In this document: positions 1 through 9,449 of the stretch, one piece after another
Layout of the letters: every line of letters begins with the position of its first letter
Numbering within the stretch: the first letter of the stretch is position 1
NCBI GenBank assembly: GCA_937989665.1
Contig: CALKRN010000014.1
Location: 1 to 64,000 of the forward strand
Source of the DNA: an uncultured Desulfomicrobiaceae bacterium
Lineage (GTDB): Bacteria > Desulfobacterota > Desulfovibrionia > Desulfovibrionales > Desulfomicrobiaceae
DNA length: 64,000 nucleotides
Reading direction: 5' to 3'
Notes under the pieces: generated by a model
Seen by the model: the letters and a program-made list of their open reading frames with translations, nothing else
What the model was told of the DNA's origin: nothing
Database searches by the model: none
Position numbers and translations under genes: made by a program

Positions 1-394
1 GCTCGCCAAAACTGCCGGCAATATCGTCGGGGTCCTCGAGAGGAACCCCGAGGCGGGTGGCATTGGTCGTGAGCTCCTTGCGGATGCGACGCTCGAGATC
101 GCGGCGGCTCTCGAGTCGGCCTTCGGCGAAGCTTAGGCGCACCACCGGATGCTGCACGCCCCAATCCCAGTTGTTTTCGAGGTACAGCCCGGCAAAGAGC
201 CGCTTGGTGCCAGAGAAGGCCTCGGCCAGGGTGTCGAGAAACAGGGATTTACCAAAGCGTCTGGGCCGGGAGAGGAAATAGTAGCTTCCCCCTTCGGCGA
301 GCTTTGCCACAAAAGGGGTTTTATCCACGTAATAGTAGCCTTCTTCGCGGATCTTGGCAAAGGTCTGGATGCCGATGGGCAGTTTGCGGGGCAT
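1..394 (-). CDS. AAA-ATPase-like protein (PF09820 type), N-terminal part
   Basis: Translating the minus strand from the ATG at 394 gives an open frame of 131 codons that runs off the left edge. The N-terminus reads MPRKLPIGIQTFAKI, then a YYVDKT block, then the family's P-loop variant SRPRRFGKS, then LDTLAEAF. This order (YxDKT, RPRRFGKS) is typical of AAA-ATPase-like proteins, which usually carry a PD-(D/E)XK nuclease-like domain in the C-terminal half; that half is outside the window. These proteins are often accessory, multicopy genes of unknown role. ATPase activity is inferred from the family, not shown. It is transcribed away from the nagZ-like gene. Confidence 0.75.
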   Translation of the reverse strand, partial: MPRKLPIGIQTFAKIREEGYYYVDKTPFVAKLAEGGSYYFLSRPRRFGKSLFLDTLAEAFSGTKRLFAGLYLENNWDWGVQHPVVRLSFAEGRLESRRDLERRIRKELTTNATRLGVPLEDPDDIAGSFGE

Positions 395-817
395 GGGAAG
401 TCCTTCGGAGCGACAGGGGCAGTCGTGGTTGTGGATCTGGGGAATGCGAAGTTGCTCGGTGAGCATAAGCTATTGCTTTGGGTTGATATCCTGTCAGAGA
501 TAAGGCGTCAAAGGGTTCTCCAGGAGCGATGTTCGGGTAAAAGCATCCCTTGTCGATTCAACCTTGGGTGAGGAGGGGCCTCTTGAAGGGGCGGGGTCAA
601 GACGCAGAAAGGGAACCATTGAGTCTCCCAGGGAGGCTTTTTGTGCATCTCGCGGCCATCACAGTGGCGCGCAATCCGCAGCGAGCACAAGGGCGCTGTG
701 CAACCCTTTGTCTAGAGACCTCGCTGCTCCTACCCCCTGGTTTTGTGGGAGGGGCGAACGGCTGGTTTCAGCCATAGCCCAAGAAGAGGTGATCTCGAGT
801 CTGGAGTGGGAGGAAAT
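395..817. other. intergenic region without a recognisable gene
   Basis: This stretch separates the divergent AAA-ATPase-like and hexosaminidase genes. The short open frames in it show no family features. It should hold both genes' promoters, but I could not pick convincing -35/-10 pairs. The one clear element is the plus-strand hairpin plus T-run at 622-642. Confidence 0.5.
622..642 (+). terminator. orphan intrinsic terminator-like hairpin
   Basis: A 7-bp stem (622-628 with 632-638, one G-T pair), a 3-nt loop and a run of five T residues form a plausible rho-independent terminator on the plus strand. No plus-strand gene precedes it in the window, so it may end a small RNA starting between 395 and 620, or it may be chance. 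Confidence 0.4.
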
Positions 818-1930
818 ATGGTGTCACGATGGCTTCATAGGTGGTGTTTTGTGGTGGTGAGTATCTTTTGGGCTGGTGGCGCCTTGGCGGAGGAGATGAC
901 GCTGCGCCAGATGCTCGGCCAGATGATTCTAGTGGGCTTTCGCGGAAAAACAGTGGAAGATGGGTCTTCGATTGTCCGGGATATCCGGCAGTGGCACCTG
1001 GGGGGCGTGATTTTGTTCGATCGGGATGTGGGTACAGGGGGCGCGGCGCGCAACATCCAAACTCCCCAGCAACTGTGTGCCCTCACGACAGCTTTACAAG
1101 GGTATGCCCGCATTCCCTTGTTCATCGCTGTGGATCAGGAAGGTGGTAGGGTGCGGCGTCTACGGGAGGAGCATGGCTTTGCCCCCCTGCCTTCTGCTGA
1201 GAAGATGGGACAAGGGAGCCCTGAAGAGACCCGAGCCTGGGGAGAGCGCACCGGCGTTGCCTTGCGGCAAGTGGGCATCAACCTCAATTTTGCCCCGGTG
1301 GTGGATGTGGCGGTGGATCCAGCAGGCCCAGCCATTGGTGCCTTGGGGCGCAGTTTTGCGTCGGACCCGGAGGCTGTTGCCCGCCATGCCCTTGCTTTTG
1401 CCCAGGGGCTGCGCGCCCAGGGCGTAATCCCGTGCCTGAAGCATTTTCCAGGTCATGGTAGCGCCCGGATAGATTCCCATCATGAGGTCACGGATATTTC
1501 GGCGACCTGGACCCCAGACGAACTTATCCCCTATCGTCGCATTTTGCCCACGGGGATTGTCCCTTGTGTCATGGTTGGTCATCTCGTGCTGCGCTCAACG
1601 GACCCGGTTGTTCCGGCCACGCTCTCTTCCGCCCTGCTGCAGGGCCTGCTGCGTCAGGAGCTCGGATTTGAGGGAGTCATCGTCTCTGACGACCTGCAGA
1701 TGCGAGCGATTATCGACCGATACGGCTTAGAGGAAGCGGCCATCCAGGCAATTGCAGCGGGAGTGGATGTCCTGGTGGTGGGCAATATGCTCGACTTCGA
1801 CCCCGAGGTCGTCCCACGCCTCGTGCTTGCCCTCGAACAGGCCGTGGGTTCGGGGCGGATCCCGGCGGCACGCATTGCCGAGTCCTGGGAGCGTATTGCC
1901 GCGGTCAAGGCTCGATTCCTCGGGCCTTGA
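818..1930 (+). CDS. nagZ: exported glycoside hydrolase family 3 protein, beta-N-acetylhexosaminidase-like
   Basis: A 370-residue GH3 enzyme. The start at 818 is chosen because AGGA lies just upstream and because it yields a signal peptide (residues 1 to about 24, ending GGALA); an in-frame ATG at 743 would add 25 residues with no signal. Family marks are KHFPGHG at 208-214 followed by D219-S-H221, and VSDD with the expected Asp nucleophile at 291. NagZ-type enzymes remove beta-linked N-acetylglucosamine from muropeptides or glycoproteins. E. coli NagZ is cytosolic, so export here suggests periplasmic peptidoglycan turnover. It stands alone, convergent with the cytochrome operon. Confidence 0.88.
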   Translation: MVSRWLHRWCFVVVSIFWAGGALAEEMTLRQMLGQMILVGFRGKTVEDGSSIVRDIRQWHLGGVILFDRDVGTGGAARNIQTPQQLCALTTALQGYARIPLFIAVDQEGGRVRRLREEHGFAPLPSAEKMGQGSPEETRAWGERTGVALRQVGINLNFAPVVDVAVDPAGPAIGALGRSFASDPEAVARHALAFAQGLRAQGVIPCLKHFPGHGSARIDSHHEVTDISATWTPDELIPYRRILPTGIVPCVMVGHLVLRSTDPVVPATLSSALLQGLLRQELGFEGVIVSDDLQMRAIIDRYGLEEAAIQAIAAGVDVLVVGNMLDFDPEVVPRLVLALEQAVGSGRIPAARIAESWERIAAVKARFLGP

Positions 1931-2126
1931 CCGCATCTTTGTGCGCTTGCTGACGAGCGCGCGTTGCGGTTTATCTCCTGCACGTGGATGGACTATCGAT
2001 TCCCCAGGGGGCTTCCTTTTTTCCACTACGCTTCTTGCATCATGCCCAGGTCACGTTACGCGCCCGAGGAGTGCTGGGCACGATGCGCCACAAACAGGGC
2101 ACCTTCGGATCGCGGAGGTCGAGGAA

Positions 2127-2152
2127 CTCCAGGGGTATTTCTACCCCTGGAG
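2127..2152 (-). terminator. stem-loop directly after the cytochrome operon
   Basis: A perfect 11-bp inverted repeat (2127-2137 with 2142-2152) with a 4-nt loop begins two bases past the stop codon of the multihaem gene. No T-run follows on the minus strand, so it may act as an mRNA 3' end stabiliser or a U-less terminator, between convergent genes. Confidence 0.5.
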
Positions 2153-2154
2153 GC

Positions 2155-4782
2155 TCATTGGTTGGCGCCAGCGAGGATATTTTCGTGGTGGAATTCCACA
2201 TCCATGGGGACTGTGTGGCACACGGCGCAGCCACCTTTGGCGGCAATGGGGCCGGCGGTCTGTTGGTACTGGAGAGGTTGGATGGCGTCGCGTTGGGGAT
2301 GCACTGGGTTTACTGCAGGATATTCGGCATGGGTAGGACCATGACAAGCCGGACAACGTAGGCCGGCGTCGTCGCTGCGGTTGCGGTAGAGGGCGCTTGC
2401 CCCCCGCGCCCAGGCGTTGAAGGCCGAAGCATTTCGCGGCGGCTGTGGTGTAAAGTTTTGGTGGCAGGCAAGGCAGTCGGGCTCGTCTTCCCAGGGGATT
2501 CGCGGTTGGATCTCTTCCACCGAGGCCACAAGGCGGGGTTTGAGGCCTGTGAGCAGACGTTGGGCACTGGGCTTTGCCGCCTCAGCGCGTAGAAGAGAGA
2601 GGGCATGGTCTTCGAGGGTGCCATGGCAGGACACACAGGAGATGCCACGCTGGGCATGGACCCCGCGGGCACAGCGGCTGTAGCTCGTTGGTCCAGTGGG
2701 ATGGCAAGCATGGCAGGCCTCGGCGCCCGGACGATCGGCAAGGTAGTGAGCATGAAAGCCGTGGAGGGCAGCCGGGAGGTTGAGGACCTCTGGTTTGCCT
2801 TGCGCCTTCAGCAACGGGTCTGGATGGCAGCTTTGGCAAAGCACAGGGGTGCCGGCTTTGGCCTGAGGAAGAAGAGTCGTTTTGTGGCGTCGGTCATGGC
2901 GGGCCAGGACGTCCGAGGCAGTGCTGGCGGCAATGCCCATGGCCCCGATGCGCCGCCAGGTCCCGCCGTGGCAGTTCTTGCAGCCGATTTCGGTGGATAC
3001 CGGTAGGACGACCTGGGTGGTGGCGAGTACTGCACCGCTTGTGGCGTTGCGGGCTTCCACGCGCCACACGGGATAGGGGTCGATGGCCCCATCGTCACGG
3101 TAAGGCAGGGCCGGAATACCGTCTGCCACAAAGACTGCAGCGCCATCCATCTTTTTCAAGGTCCCGGATGGGGTGAGGCCTTTGGCACTGGTGTTGGCTG
3201 GGATCGTCTTCCCCACGAGGCTTTGGGCGTACTTCCAGAATTCCACATGCTGGGAGGGGTGTTCATGGCCGGCAGGGGCGATGTAGTGCAGCTCGACGCC
3301 CTCGGTTACCAGCTCTGGCAGGGGGCCGCGGCGAATCAATTGGGCAGTGAGGGCGCTGCCCGGCGGTAGGAAGGAGAAATGGGCATCGCAATCCGAGATA
3401 CATTTCTCGCCGAGGGTGCACCAGGCAAGGAGGACATAGGGCGTATTTTCCGGATCAAAGACAGGGATGGTCTGGTTCTCGTGCAGGAGGGTTGCGGTGG
3501 GTTCCTCTGGCCGCGGGGTGAGGCTCGCCACGTATTGGGCTAGGGCGTGCCGTTCCTGGGGTGTGCCGAAAAAGCGGGGCATGTAGCCGTAGAGCTTGCC
3601 CATGCCCGTGAGCAGACTTTCCATGCCCATGACCCCAAAGGCTGCGGAGAGTGGGCGGATATCGGTGCGCAGCCCCCCGATGGAGTGGCAGGCGGAGCAT
3701 TGACCACGGAAGAGTTCTTTGCCCGCTGCAATGGGATCAGCCAGATTGGCGTGTTGGTTCCACCCCGAGGCCGCCAAATAGCCTTTGGTGAGCTGAGGGG
3801 CTTGCGCCACGAGGATACCGTTGGAGTAGAGATATCCTGGGATGAGATAGGGCCGTCGTCCGGCCTCGCGGATCCACTCGAAGCTCCCCAGGGAGCCGAT
3901 TCCCAGGACAAGGAGGATGATACCCAGGGCCCGGTGGAAATAGGCCGGCAGGCGCAGGGCCATGAGGAGCCCTCCTGCGACAAGAAGGACACAGACAGTA
4001 TATCCAACATGGAAGAAAGATGGAATTTGGGGATTGCCGCCTAGGATCATGAGCTGGGAAGCCTTGGGAATCACCTGGAGATACCACCATCCCGAAGGCA
4101 CAAGGAGGACAAAGGGGAGGAGAAGCCATACGAGATTGAAGCGCACCAGTCGCCTACGGACTTCTGGGTCTTGTTCCCAGGCAGCAGTTGCCAACCCATA
4201 AAGTCCGGCAAGGAGAAGGGAAAAGGCGGTGCGAAAGACCAGAGACGGCCAAAAGGAGGGATTGAAGAATCCGTCCCAGAAATCGCGGGTCGTAATCCAA
4301 TCTCCAGGAGTGAGCATAAACCCAATGATGCCGTTGATCATGAAGAGCGACATCCACGCACAGATAAAGTAGATCCAACCTAAAGCGAGATGAAGTTTGC
4401 GACTTATTTTGTTAAAGAGATAGAAATAGAGAAAGAGTGAGACAATTTCTCCTACAAAAAAGACCCACTCTGTGGCCCAGGCAAAGACAAAAGTATGGAT
4501 AAGAATAGTCGTTGCTTGGGGAGAGAGAAGAGAAATGATGAACCAAATACCAACTCCTGTAATACCCCCCAGCACCATGGTGACGATGAGAAAAAATTTA
4601 GTGTGCCGTTTGATGTAGGCAAGGAGATGGGCGTCATTTTGACGGTAGGCAATGTGCTCTGAAGTCACGAGAAAAAGCCCACCACCCACCGCAAAGTGGG
4701 CAATATAGACATGAAAAATGGCAATCAGAGCTACGAGCAGGCCACCTCCTGCAGCTCCAAGTTCCCAAATCGGGAAGTTCAT
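2155..4782 (-). CDS. CydA-like membrane subunit fused to an eight-haem cytochrome c region
   Basis: An 875-residue fusion. Residues 1 to about 300 form roughly eight membrane helices resembling cytochrome bd subunit I: His24 and His29 in the first helix, acidic residues E105 and E112 in a TM helix like the Glu pair of CydA, and GRRPY at 308-312 matching the CydA GRQPW signature. A class I type haem site (CSACH, 362-366) follows. Seven more CXXCH sites lie in 601-856: CKNCH, CQSCH, CHACH, CVSCH, CLACH, CPACH, CAVCH. No CydB is present. This fits the bd-superfamily branch with c-type haems instead of a quinol site. Its start overlaps the upstream partner by 4 bp. Oxygen reduction is inferred. 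Bases about 4380-4790 are AT-rich compared with the rest of the gene. Confidence 0.8.
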   Translation of the reverse strand: MNFPIWELGAAGGGLLVALIAIFHVYIAHFAVGGGLFLVTSEHIAYRQNDAHLLAYIKRHTKFFLIVTMVLGGITGVGIWFIISLLSPQATTILIHTFVFAWATEWVFFVGEIVSLFLYFYLFNKISRKLHLALGWIYFICAWMSLFMINGIIGFMLTPGDWITTRDFWDGFFNPSFWPSLVFRTAFSLLLAGLYGLATAAWEQDPEVRRRLVRFNLVWLLLPFVLLVPSGWWYLQVIPKASQLMILGGNPQIPSFFHVGYTVCVLLVAGGLLMALRLPAYFHRALGIILLVLGIGSLGSFEWIREAGRRPYLIPGYLYSNGILVAQAPQLTKGYLAASGWNQHANLADPIAAGKELFRGQCSACHSIGGLRTDIRPLSAAFGVMGMESLLTGMGKLYGYMPRFFGTPQERHALAQYVASLTPRPEEPTATLLHENQTIPVFDPENTPYVLLAWCTLGEKCISDCDAHFSFLPPGSALTAQLIRRGPLPELVTEGVELHYIAPAGHEHPSQHVEFWKYAQSLVGKTIPANTSAKGLTPSGTLKKMDGAAVFVADGIPALPYRDDGAIDPYPVWRVEARNATSGAVLATTQVVLPVSTEIGCKNCHGGTWRRIGAMGIAASTASDVLARHDRRHKTTLLPQAKAGTPVLCQSCHPDPLLKAQGKPEVLNLPAALHGFHAHYLADRPGAEACHACHPTGPTSYSRCARGVHAQRGISCVSCHGTLEDHALSLLRAEAAKPSAQRLLTGLKPRLVASVEEIQPRIPWEDEPDCLACHQNFTPQPPRNASAFNAWARGASALYRNRSDDAGLRCPACHGPTHAEYPAVNPVHPQRDAIQPLQYQQTAGPIAAKGGCAVCHTVPMDVEFHHENILAGANQ

Positions 4783-5846
4783 GGCTGTACCTCCGATGTT
4801 TTTTCCAACCAGACTGCGCGCAACATCCAGGCAATGGTGCCAAGACCAAGGATAAAGACTATCACAAAGAGCAAAAATGGGCTGTATTCGTGGGTGATAG
4901 TTCGTTGGTATACAGAGAAATACGGTGCAAGATATAGATCACGGACCATATCACGCAGTCCTACCATAAGGACAACCGTCATAAGGAGCATCCATGTCGT
5001 GGCGCAGAGGCGCCGCTGGAGGGCCGTGGCGATGCTCGCAAGGCCGAGGATGGCCCCGATGGCAAAGGTGAAGGTGGGGAGGAATTCGCCGCCGCCGAGG
5101 GCATGGGCCACAGTGGTTGGCAAGGCGGAGTAAAACCACATGCCTGTGGCGTATTGGCCCATGGTGGCGCCGGCGTACCAGGTGAGTCCATGGCCTAGCC
5201 ATTGTGGGGGGAGGTTGGCGATGCCGAAGTGGGCGGCCCATGCAAGGCCAAGGCCTGCCACGGCCACCGAGGCAAGGACAAAGTGGAGGTAGCGGGGCAG
5301 GAGGGTAGGATCACTAAAATTGGAGATCGTGCCCGAAGGATTGGTGAAATAGGCAGTCCAGCGATCGGGCTGGAGCATGAGGGTCATGTTGGTGGTGTAG
5401 ATGAGGGCCACGGTGGCGAGGCTTGCGGCCATGACGCCAAAGATAAGGGGTCGCAGCCTCCCCAGGAGGGAGAAGCGGAAGTCCACGAGGTAAGCTGCCA
5501 GATAGGCGAGGATCACGAGCCCGATGACCGAGATCCAAGGCACGGCGATGAGCACGCTACTGGTGTATAAGAATTGGCCATAGAGCACCTGGGTGAAGAG
5601 CAGTGGGGCGACGCCGAAATTGACGGCAAAGGCAATGGTGAACGGCAGTTTGGTGGCGAGGGCGTAGGTAGAGGGAGTTGGGTTTTGGGGGCGATGAAGG
5701 CTGAGCGCGAAGGCGATAAGGCTGCCACCGAGCATGAGGTTCATGGCGAGGAAATGGAGAATGAGGGTCACAAACTGAAGGACCACGAACCATCCCGGAT
5801 GAATTGGAACGGCCAAGGCTTGGGGGATAAGGCGAGCGGCATCCAT
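4779..5846 (-). CDS. polytopic partner subunit of the CydA-like cytochrome complex
   Basis: A 355-residue integral membrane protein with about nine hydrophobic segments. The start at 5846 has an AAGGAGC ribosome site; longer in-frame starts extend into the intergenic region. Helix 1 carries a His followed by an MLGGSL stretch, reminiscent of the first helix of its downstream neighbour (IAHFAVGGG), so the two may be homologous halves of one complex. Its stop overlaps the start of the multihaem gene (ATGA), implying coupled translation. No haem c motif is present. The likely role is a second membrane subunit of a bd-type electron-transfer complex; substrate and direction are unknown. Confidence 0.65.
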   Translation of the reverse strand: MDAARLIPQALAVPIHPGWFVVLQFVTLILHFLAMNLMLGGSLIAFALSLHRPQNPTPSTYALATKLPFTIAFAVNFGVAPLLFTQVLYGQFLYTSSVLIAVPWISVIGLVILAYLAAYLVDFRFSLLGRLRPLIFGVMAASLATVALIYTTNMTLMLQPDRWTAYFTNPSGTISNFSDPTLLPRYLHFVLASVAVAGLGLAWAAHFGIANLPPQWLGHGLTWYAGATMGQYATGMWFYSALPTTVAHALGGGEFLPTFTFAIGAILGLASIATALQRRLCATTWMLLMTVVLMVGLRDMVRDLYLAPYFSVYQRTITHEYSPFLLFVIVFILGLGTIAWMLRAVWLEKTSEVQP

Positions 5847-6108
5847 GGGTGCTCCTTCTTGAAGTAACGGTACAGCGATGTGGTGCCTGGCTAGTCGAAA
5901 AGAGGTCTTCTCGTAAAGAGGCAATTCGTTTTTGAGACAACAAAAGGTCGTCGTAAAGGGACAAAAAACTCTTTTGTGGCCAGGGGGGGCGGCAGGGTTT
6001 TTGGAAAGGTGGAAAAATACGGCCAAGCGCCTTTTTTGGGGCGGGAGCAGAGAGCGCACAGCAGCGAGGGAGGAAGGAGCCTTGGTCGGGGGGAGTGTGG
6101 TGTCGAAG

Positions 6109-6184
6109 TGGCGTCCCCAAGGGGATTTGAACCCCTGTTGCCGGCGTGAGAGGCCGGTGTCCTGGGCCACTAGACGATGGGGAC
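6109..6184 (-). tRNA. tRNA-Glu (CTC)
   Basis: 76 nt with genomically encoded CCA. The 7-bp acceptor stem pairs GTCCCCA with TGGGGAC, the T arm is GGTTCAAATCC, and the anticodon loop CTCTCAC puts CTC at positions 34-36, reading GAG. The 5' half (GTCCCCATCGTCTAGTGG) is typical of bacterial tRNA-Glu. Confidence 0.95.
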
Positions 6185-6268
6185 GCAGAAGTTGCTAAAC
6201 GGTTATGGCGCCCGGCCAAGCCTTGTGTATCTTGACCCAAGGCCACCTTGGCGTGAAAGGCGCCAGGT

Positions 6269-6288
6269 TTGGCTCCGACGGGAGCCAA
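6269..6288 (-). terminator. stem-loop downstream of der
   Basis: A perfect 8-bp inverted repeat (6269-6276 with 6281-6288, 4-nt loop) lies 41 bp past the der stop, between der and tRNA-Glu. No T-run follows on the minus strand, so termination is only suggested. Confidence 0.35.
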
Positions 6289-6329
6289 TGCCGAGGTTGG
6301 CAGGTGCCGTCAAGAAAAAAATTGGTGGT

Positions 6330-7670
6330 TCATCGGCTCCGTGGCGGCTGCTCGCCGTGGCTGCTGCGGACCACAAGGCGAATGGGCGTCTTGTCGAGGC
6401 CAAAGGTCTTGCGCAAGCCGTTTTCCAAGTAGCGCAGGTAATTATGGCGCAGGAGCTCCGGGTCATTGGCAAAGAGGACAAAGGTCGGCGGGGTCGTATC
6501 CGCTTGAGTCAGGTAATAGATTTTGCCCCGTTTGCCCCCTTTGGAGGGTGGCGCCTGGCGTTCGGTGGCCGCGCGCAAAAAGCGATTGAGTTCTCCGGTG
6601 GGAATGCGCACCTGACTTTGGGCGTGGACCTGTTCGGCCAAGGGGAGCAAACCACCGAGACCTGCCCGGGTGACTGTGGAAGTAAAGACCACCGGTGCGG
6701 CAGTAAGGAAAGCAAGGCCTTCGGCAACGGCTTGGCGCGCTTTGTGGGCCTCGTCACGGTGGAGGAGGTCGATCTTGTTGCCCACCACCACTACCGGCAG
6801 TTTTTCCTGGTCCAGGAAGGCCGCGAGGCGCTTATCCTGCGCGACGACGCCGGTGGTGGCATCCACCACCAAGAGGGTGACGTCCGCGCTCTTGGCCGCG
6901 CCCATGGCCCGCAGGACCGAAAAATATTCGAGGCTTTCCTGTATCCGTGATTTGCGGCGGATGCCCGCAGTATCCACGAAAACATAGCGCTTGCCCTCGC
7001 GCAAGAGTTCCACGTCTACGGCGTCGCGGGTAGTGCCGGCCATTTCGCTCACGATGAGCCGCTTTTGGCCCACCAGGGCATTGACGAGGGAGGACTTGCC
7101 CACATTGGGGCGGCCCACGACCGCAAGGCGCAGTCCCGCAAGGGGCTCCTCCTGGGAAAGTCCCAAGGGCTCTGGCAGGTGTTGTGCGATGGCCTCCTCC
7201 AGGTCTGGTACCCCGTGGCCGTGGGCTGCGGATACGGGGAGAGCTGGAAAACCGATGGCATGAAAATCGGCCATGAGGAGATCCGCCCGCTCGGGGCTGT
7301 CTATTTTATTGACCACAAGGAGGACCGGTTTGCCGCTATGGCGTAAAAATCCAGCCACCGCCTCATCATGCGGGTGGAGACCGTCGCGGCCGTCTACGAC
7401 CAGAAGAACAAGGTCTGCTTCGGTCATAGCCTCGCGGGCCTGGGCAAAGATATCCTGAGCGAGGGGGTCATCGCTTTCCAGGAGGATGCCGCCCGTGTCC
7501 ACAAGGACACAGGGCCGTCCTTCGAGGTGGACTTCCCGCCAGATGCTATCGCGGGTGACCCCTGGTTCGTCGTGAGTAATGGCGGCGCGTTCTCGGACGA
7601 GGCGGTTGAAGAGGGTAGATTTGCCCACATTGGGCCGGCCGACAACCGCCACCAGGGGCAGACCCTTCAT
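6330..7670 (-). CDS. der: ribosome biogenesis GTPase Der (EngA)
   Basis: A 446-residue protein with the double G-domain layout unique to Der. The first P-loop is GRPNVGKST near residue 11, and the second is GRPNVGKSS in the middle of the chain. Each domain has its DTGG/DTAG G3 and NKID G4 elements. A C-terminal KH-like domain follows, with RPTNR-type motifs replaced by [11 protein letters not shown]. Der binds the 50S subunit during late assembly and is generally essential. The start ATG overlaps the mtnA stop by 4 bp, so the two are probably one transcript. Confidence 0.96.
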   Translation of the reverse strand: MKGLPLVAVVGRPNVGKSTLFNRLVRERAAITHDEPGVTRDSIWREVHLEGRPCVLVDTGGILLESDDPLAQDIFAQAREAMTEADLVLLVVDGRDGLHPHDEAVAGFLRHSGKPVLLVVNKIDSPERADLLMADFHAIGFPALPVSAAHGHGVPDLEEAIAQHLPEPLGLSQEEPLAGLRLAVVGRPNVGKSSLVNALVGQKRLIVSEMAGTTRDAVDVELLREGKRYVFVDTAGIRRKSRIQESLEYFSVLRAMGAAKSADVTLLVVDATTGVVAQDKRLAAFLDQEKLPVVVVGNKIDLLHRDEAHKARQAVAEGLAFLTAAPVVFTSTVTRAGLGGLLPLAEQVHAQSQVRIPTGELNRFLRAATERQAPPSKGGKRGKIYYLTQADTTPPTFVLFANDPELLRHNYLRYLENGLRKTFGLDKTPIRLVVRSSHGEQPPRSR

Positions 7671-8704
7671 GGCCGACCTCCCAAGACAGCGGTGATGGCC
7701 TCTTCCAGGGGCGGGTAGAGGACCCCCCTTTCCGTAATGATGGCGGTGAGCAGTCCCGCGGGAGTGACGTCAAAGGCAGGATTTCGCGCCCCAACGCCTT
7801 GAGGCACGATGGCCGTGCTGCAGGGGCAGGTCACCTCCTTTGCGTCCCGCTCCTCAATGGGGATGGCTGCGCCGCTGGCCGTGGCCAGATCGAAGGTGGA
7901 GCTCGGGGCGGCTACGTAGAAGGGGATGCCAAAGTGATGGGCAAGCACTGCAATTCCTAGAGTTCCGATTTTATTTGCAGTATCGCCATTGGCTGCGATA
8001 CGGTCAGCGCCCACGATCACGGCCTGGACCTCGCCGCGGGCCATGAGCGAGGCCGCAGCCCCCTCGCAAAGAACCTCCACGGGGATACCATCGCAGGCCA
8101 GTTCGTAAGCGGTCAGTCGGGCGCCTTGCCAAAGGGGCCGTGTCTCGTCGGCGAGCACGCGGACCTGCTTGCCCATAGCCACGGCCGCGCGGATGACGCC
8201 CAGGGCTGTGCCGTATCCGCCTGTGGCCAGGGCACCGGCATTGCAGTGGGTGAGCACGGTGCAGGAGTCGGGAAGTAGGGCCGCACCGAAGTGGCCCATG
8301 GCCTGGCACATCCCGATGTCTTCTTCGTGGATGGTCCGGGCCTCGGCAAGGGCCAAGGCGGCCGCAGTATGGGGATTGGGGGCGGTGGCGACAGCTTGGG
8401 CTACGCGCTCTACCGCCCAGCGGAGGTTGACCGCTGTAGGACGGGCCGCGGCGAGGGTTTCGAGAAGGGGTTTGAGACTGGTTCGCCAGTGATCTTGGGA
8501 GGCCACTTGACGGCAGGCCAGGGCGCAGCCGTAGGCCGCCGCTACGCCAATGGCCGGTGCGCCACGCACGACCATCGTTTGGATGGCGTCCACCAGCTGG
8601 GCGACGGTATTGCACGTTATCCAGATGGATTCTTGGGGCAGGCGGCGCTGATCGAGGAGCTGCAAGGTCCAAGAGGCGTCGTCGAAAACAATATGGGGCT
8701 GCAT
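7667..8704 (-). CDS. mtnA: S-methyl-5-thioribose-1-phosphate isomerase
   Basis: A 345-residue member of the aIF2B/MtnA family. It catalyses the aldose-ketose step of methionine salvage, 5-methylthioribose-1-phosphate to 5-methylthioribulose-1-phosphate. Visible marks: [15 protein letters not shown], the catalytic Cys in [14 protein letters not shown], the catalytic Asp in [21 protein letters not shown], and the C-terminal NPAFDVTP. The start at 8704 is preferred over 8791 or 8737 because GGAG lies 9 bp upstream and the family begins near here. No other salvage gene is adjacent, so it could also serve related 5-deoxyribose disposal. It overlaps der by 4 bp. Confidence 0.93.
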   Translation of the reverse strand: MQPHIVFDDASWTLQLLDQRRLPQESIWITCNTVAQLVDAIQTMVVRGAPAIGVAAAYGCALACRQVASQDHWRTSLKPLLETLAAARPTAVNLRWAVERVAQAVATAPNPHTAAALALAEARTIHEEDIGMCQAMGHFGAALLPDSCTVLTHCNAGALATGGYGTALGVIRAAVAMGKQVRVLADETRPLWQGARLTAYELACDGIPVEVLCEGAAASLMARGEVQAVIVGADRIAANGDTANKIGTLGIAVLAHHFGIPFYVAAPSSTFDLATASGAAIPIEERDAKEVTCPCSTAIVPQGVGARNPAFDVTPAGLLTAIITERGVLYPPLEEAITAVLGGRP

Positions 8705-9056
8705 CGGGTCGTTCTCCAAAGAGACGAAAAGAATCATGGCCAGGGTATGGACAAGCGGCTGTACGCTATCCCGGGTCGCTGGGGTTGGCAACGGAAGGAA
8801 TGCCCGGCGGCACCATGAGGTTTGGGCGGGGTGTCCTCGTGCCTTTCTGTTGGAAACAGAGGAAGACGCCTACATTATCCGTGTTTCCAGTGAGATTTGG
8901 GCGGGGTGTCCTCGCGGTCTTCCACCTTGTCTCCATCTTGGCCGGGGGGCGGAATCAGGGCACAAAACGGTCGGTGGCTTGGGGCATTAGGATCGGTGCT
9001 CCTGGTACAGGCAAGACTGCCCTGCACGGAAGGAGCGGTGGACTGGAGGAGGAGGG
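8705..9056. other. intergenic region between mtnA and tmRNA
   Basis: No gene is recognisable here. It holds the direct-repeat pair at 8816-8914 and short inverted segments within it (GGAAAC near 8851 with GTTTCC near 8883). It should contain the mtnA-der promoter and the tmRNA terminator, but neither is obvious. Confidence 0.45.
8816..8914. repeat. paired 24-bp direct repeat, 75-bp period
   Basis: Copies at 8816-8839 and 8891-8914 differ at one base. The 51-bp spacer is not repeated. This is one of six such pairs with 70-76 bp periods in this window. Confidence 0.8.
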
Positions 9057-9449
9057 TGGTGGAGCCGGCGGGAATCGAACCCGCGTCCGAGAACGTTTGG
9101 CGCAAAGCGTCTACAGGTTTAGTCTTGGTTGCGGTGTCTCACCAGGCGGGGAGCCCCAAGACAGGCGTCCGACTGGCCAGCCAGAGAGTCTCTTGCGCCG
9201 GTCCGCTCTGGCATCGGACCTTTGCCAGCCCCATGGGGGTCACACCCGGATACGGCGTATGGGGCCTCGGCCGTACGGATGTGGCGGTCTTTTTTTGCCG
9301 CCAGGACTCCCGTTGCCTTAATTAGGCAGCGAGAGCGTACTCGAAGTTGTCTTCGGCACTTGTGATTGTGCTGGGTTTTTACGAGGACCTCCCAGCCCCT
9401 CGACCTGCAACTTTGGCCGCTTCATCCCCGTCGAAACCAGGGCGGCCCC
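9057..9449 (-). ncRNA. ssrA: transfer-messenger RNA (tmRNA)
   Basis: A 393-nt one-piece tmRNA. The 5' end (GGGGCCG, 9443-9449) pairs with the 3' acceptor strand, and the 3' end carries a T arm (GGTTCGATTCC) and encoded CCA at 9057-9059. The 5' D-arm analogue CTGGTTTCGACGGGGATGAA is diagnostic. The tag reading frame is at 9322-9357 and encodes AEDNFEYALAA followed by TAA; the ALAA end is the usual protease signal. With SmpB it rescues stalled ribosomes and tags the nascent chain. The exact resume codon is inferred from the frame and from the AAGT before GCC. Confidence 0.95.

Noticed and set aside
149-571. Plus-strand open frame of 140 codons
   Set aside because: It is antisense to the AAA-ATPase-like coding frame, which has clear family motifs, and its own translation shows none.
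5847-6170. N-terminal extension of the CydA-partner protein up to 6170
   Set aside because: It would run through the tRNA-Glu region and lacks membrane-protein character; a good ribosome site marks 5846.
8816-8914. Two spaced copies looked like a minimal CRISPR array
   Set aside because: Only two copies, repeat sequence not shared with the other pairs, and no cas genes in the window.
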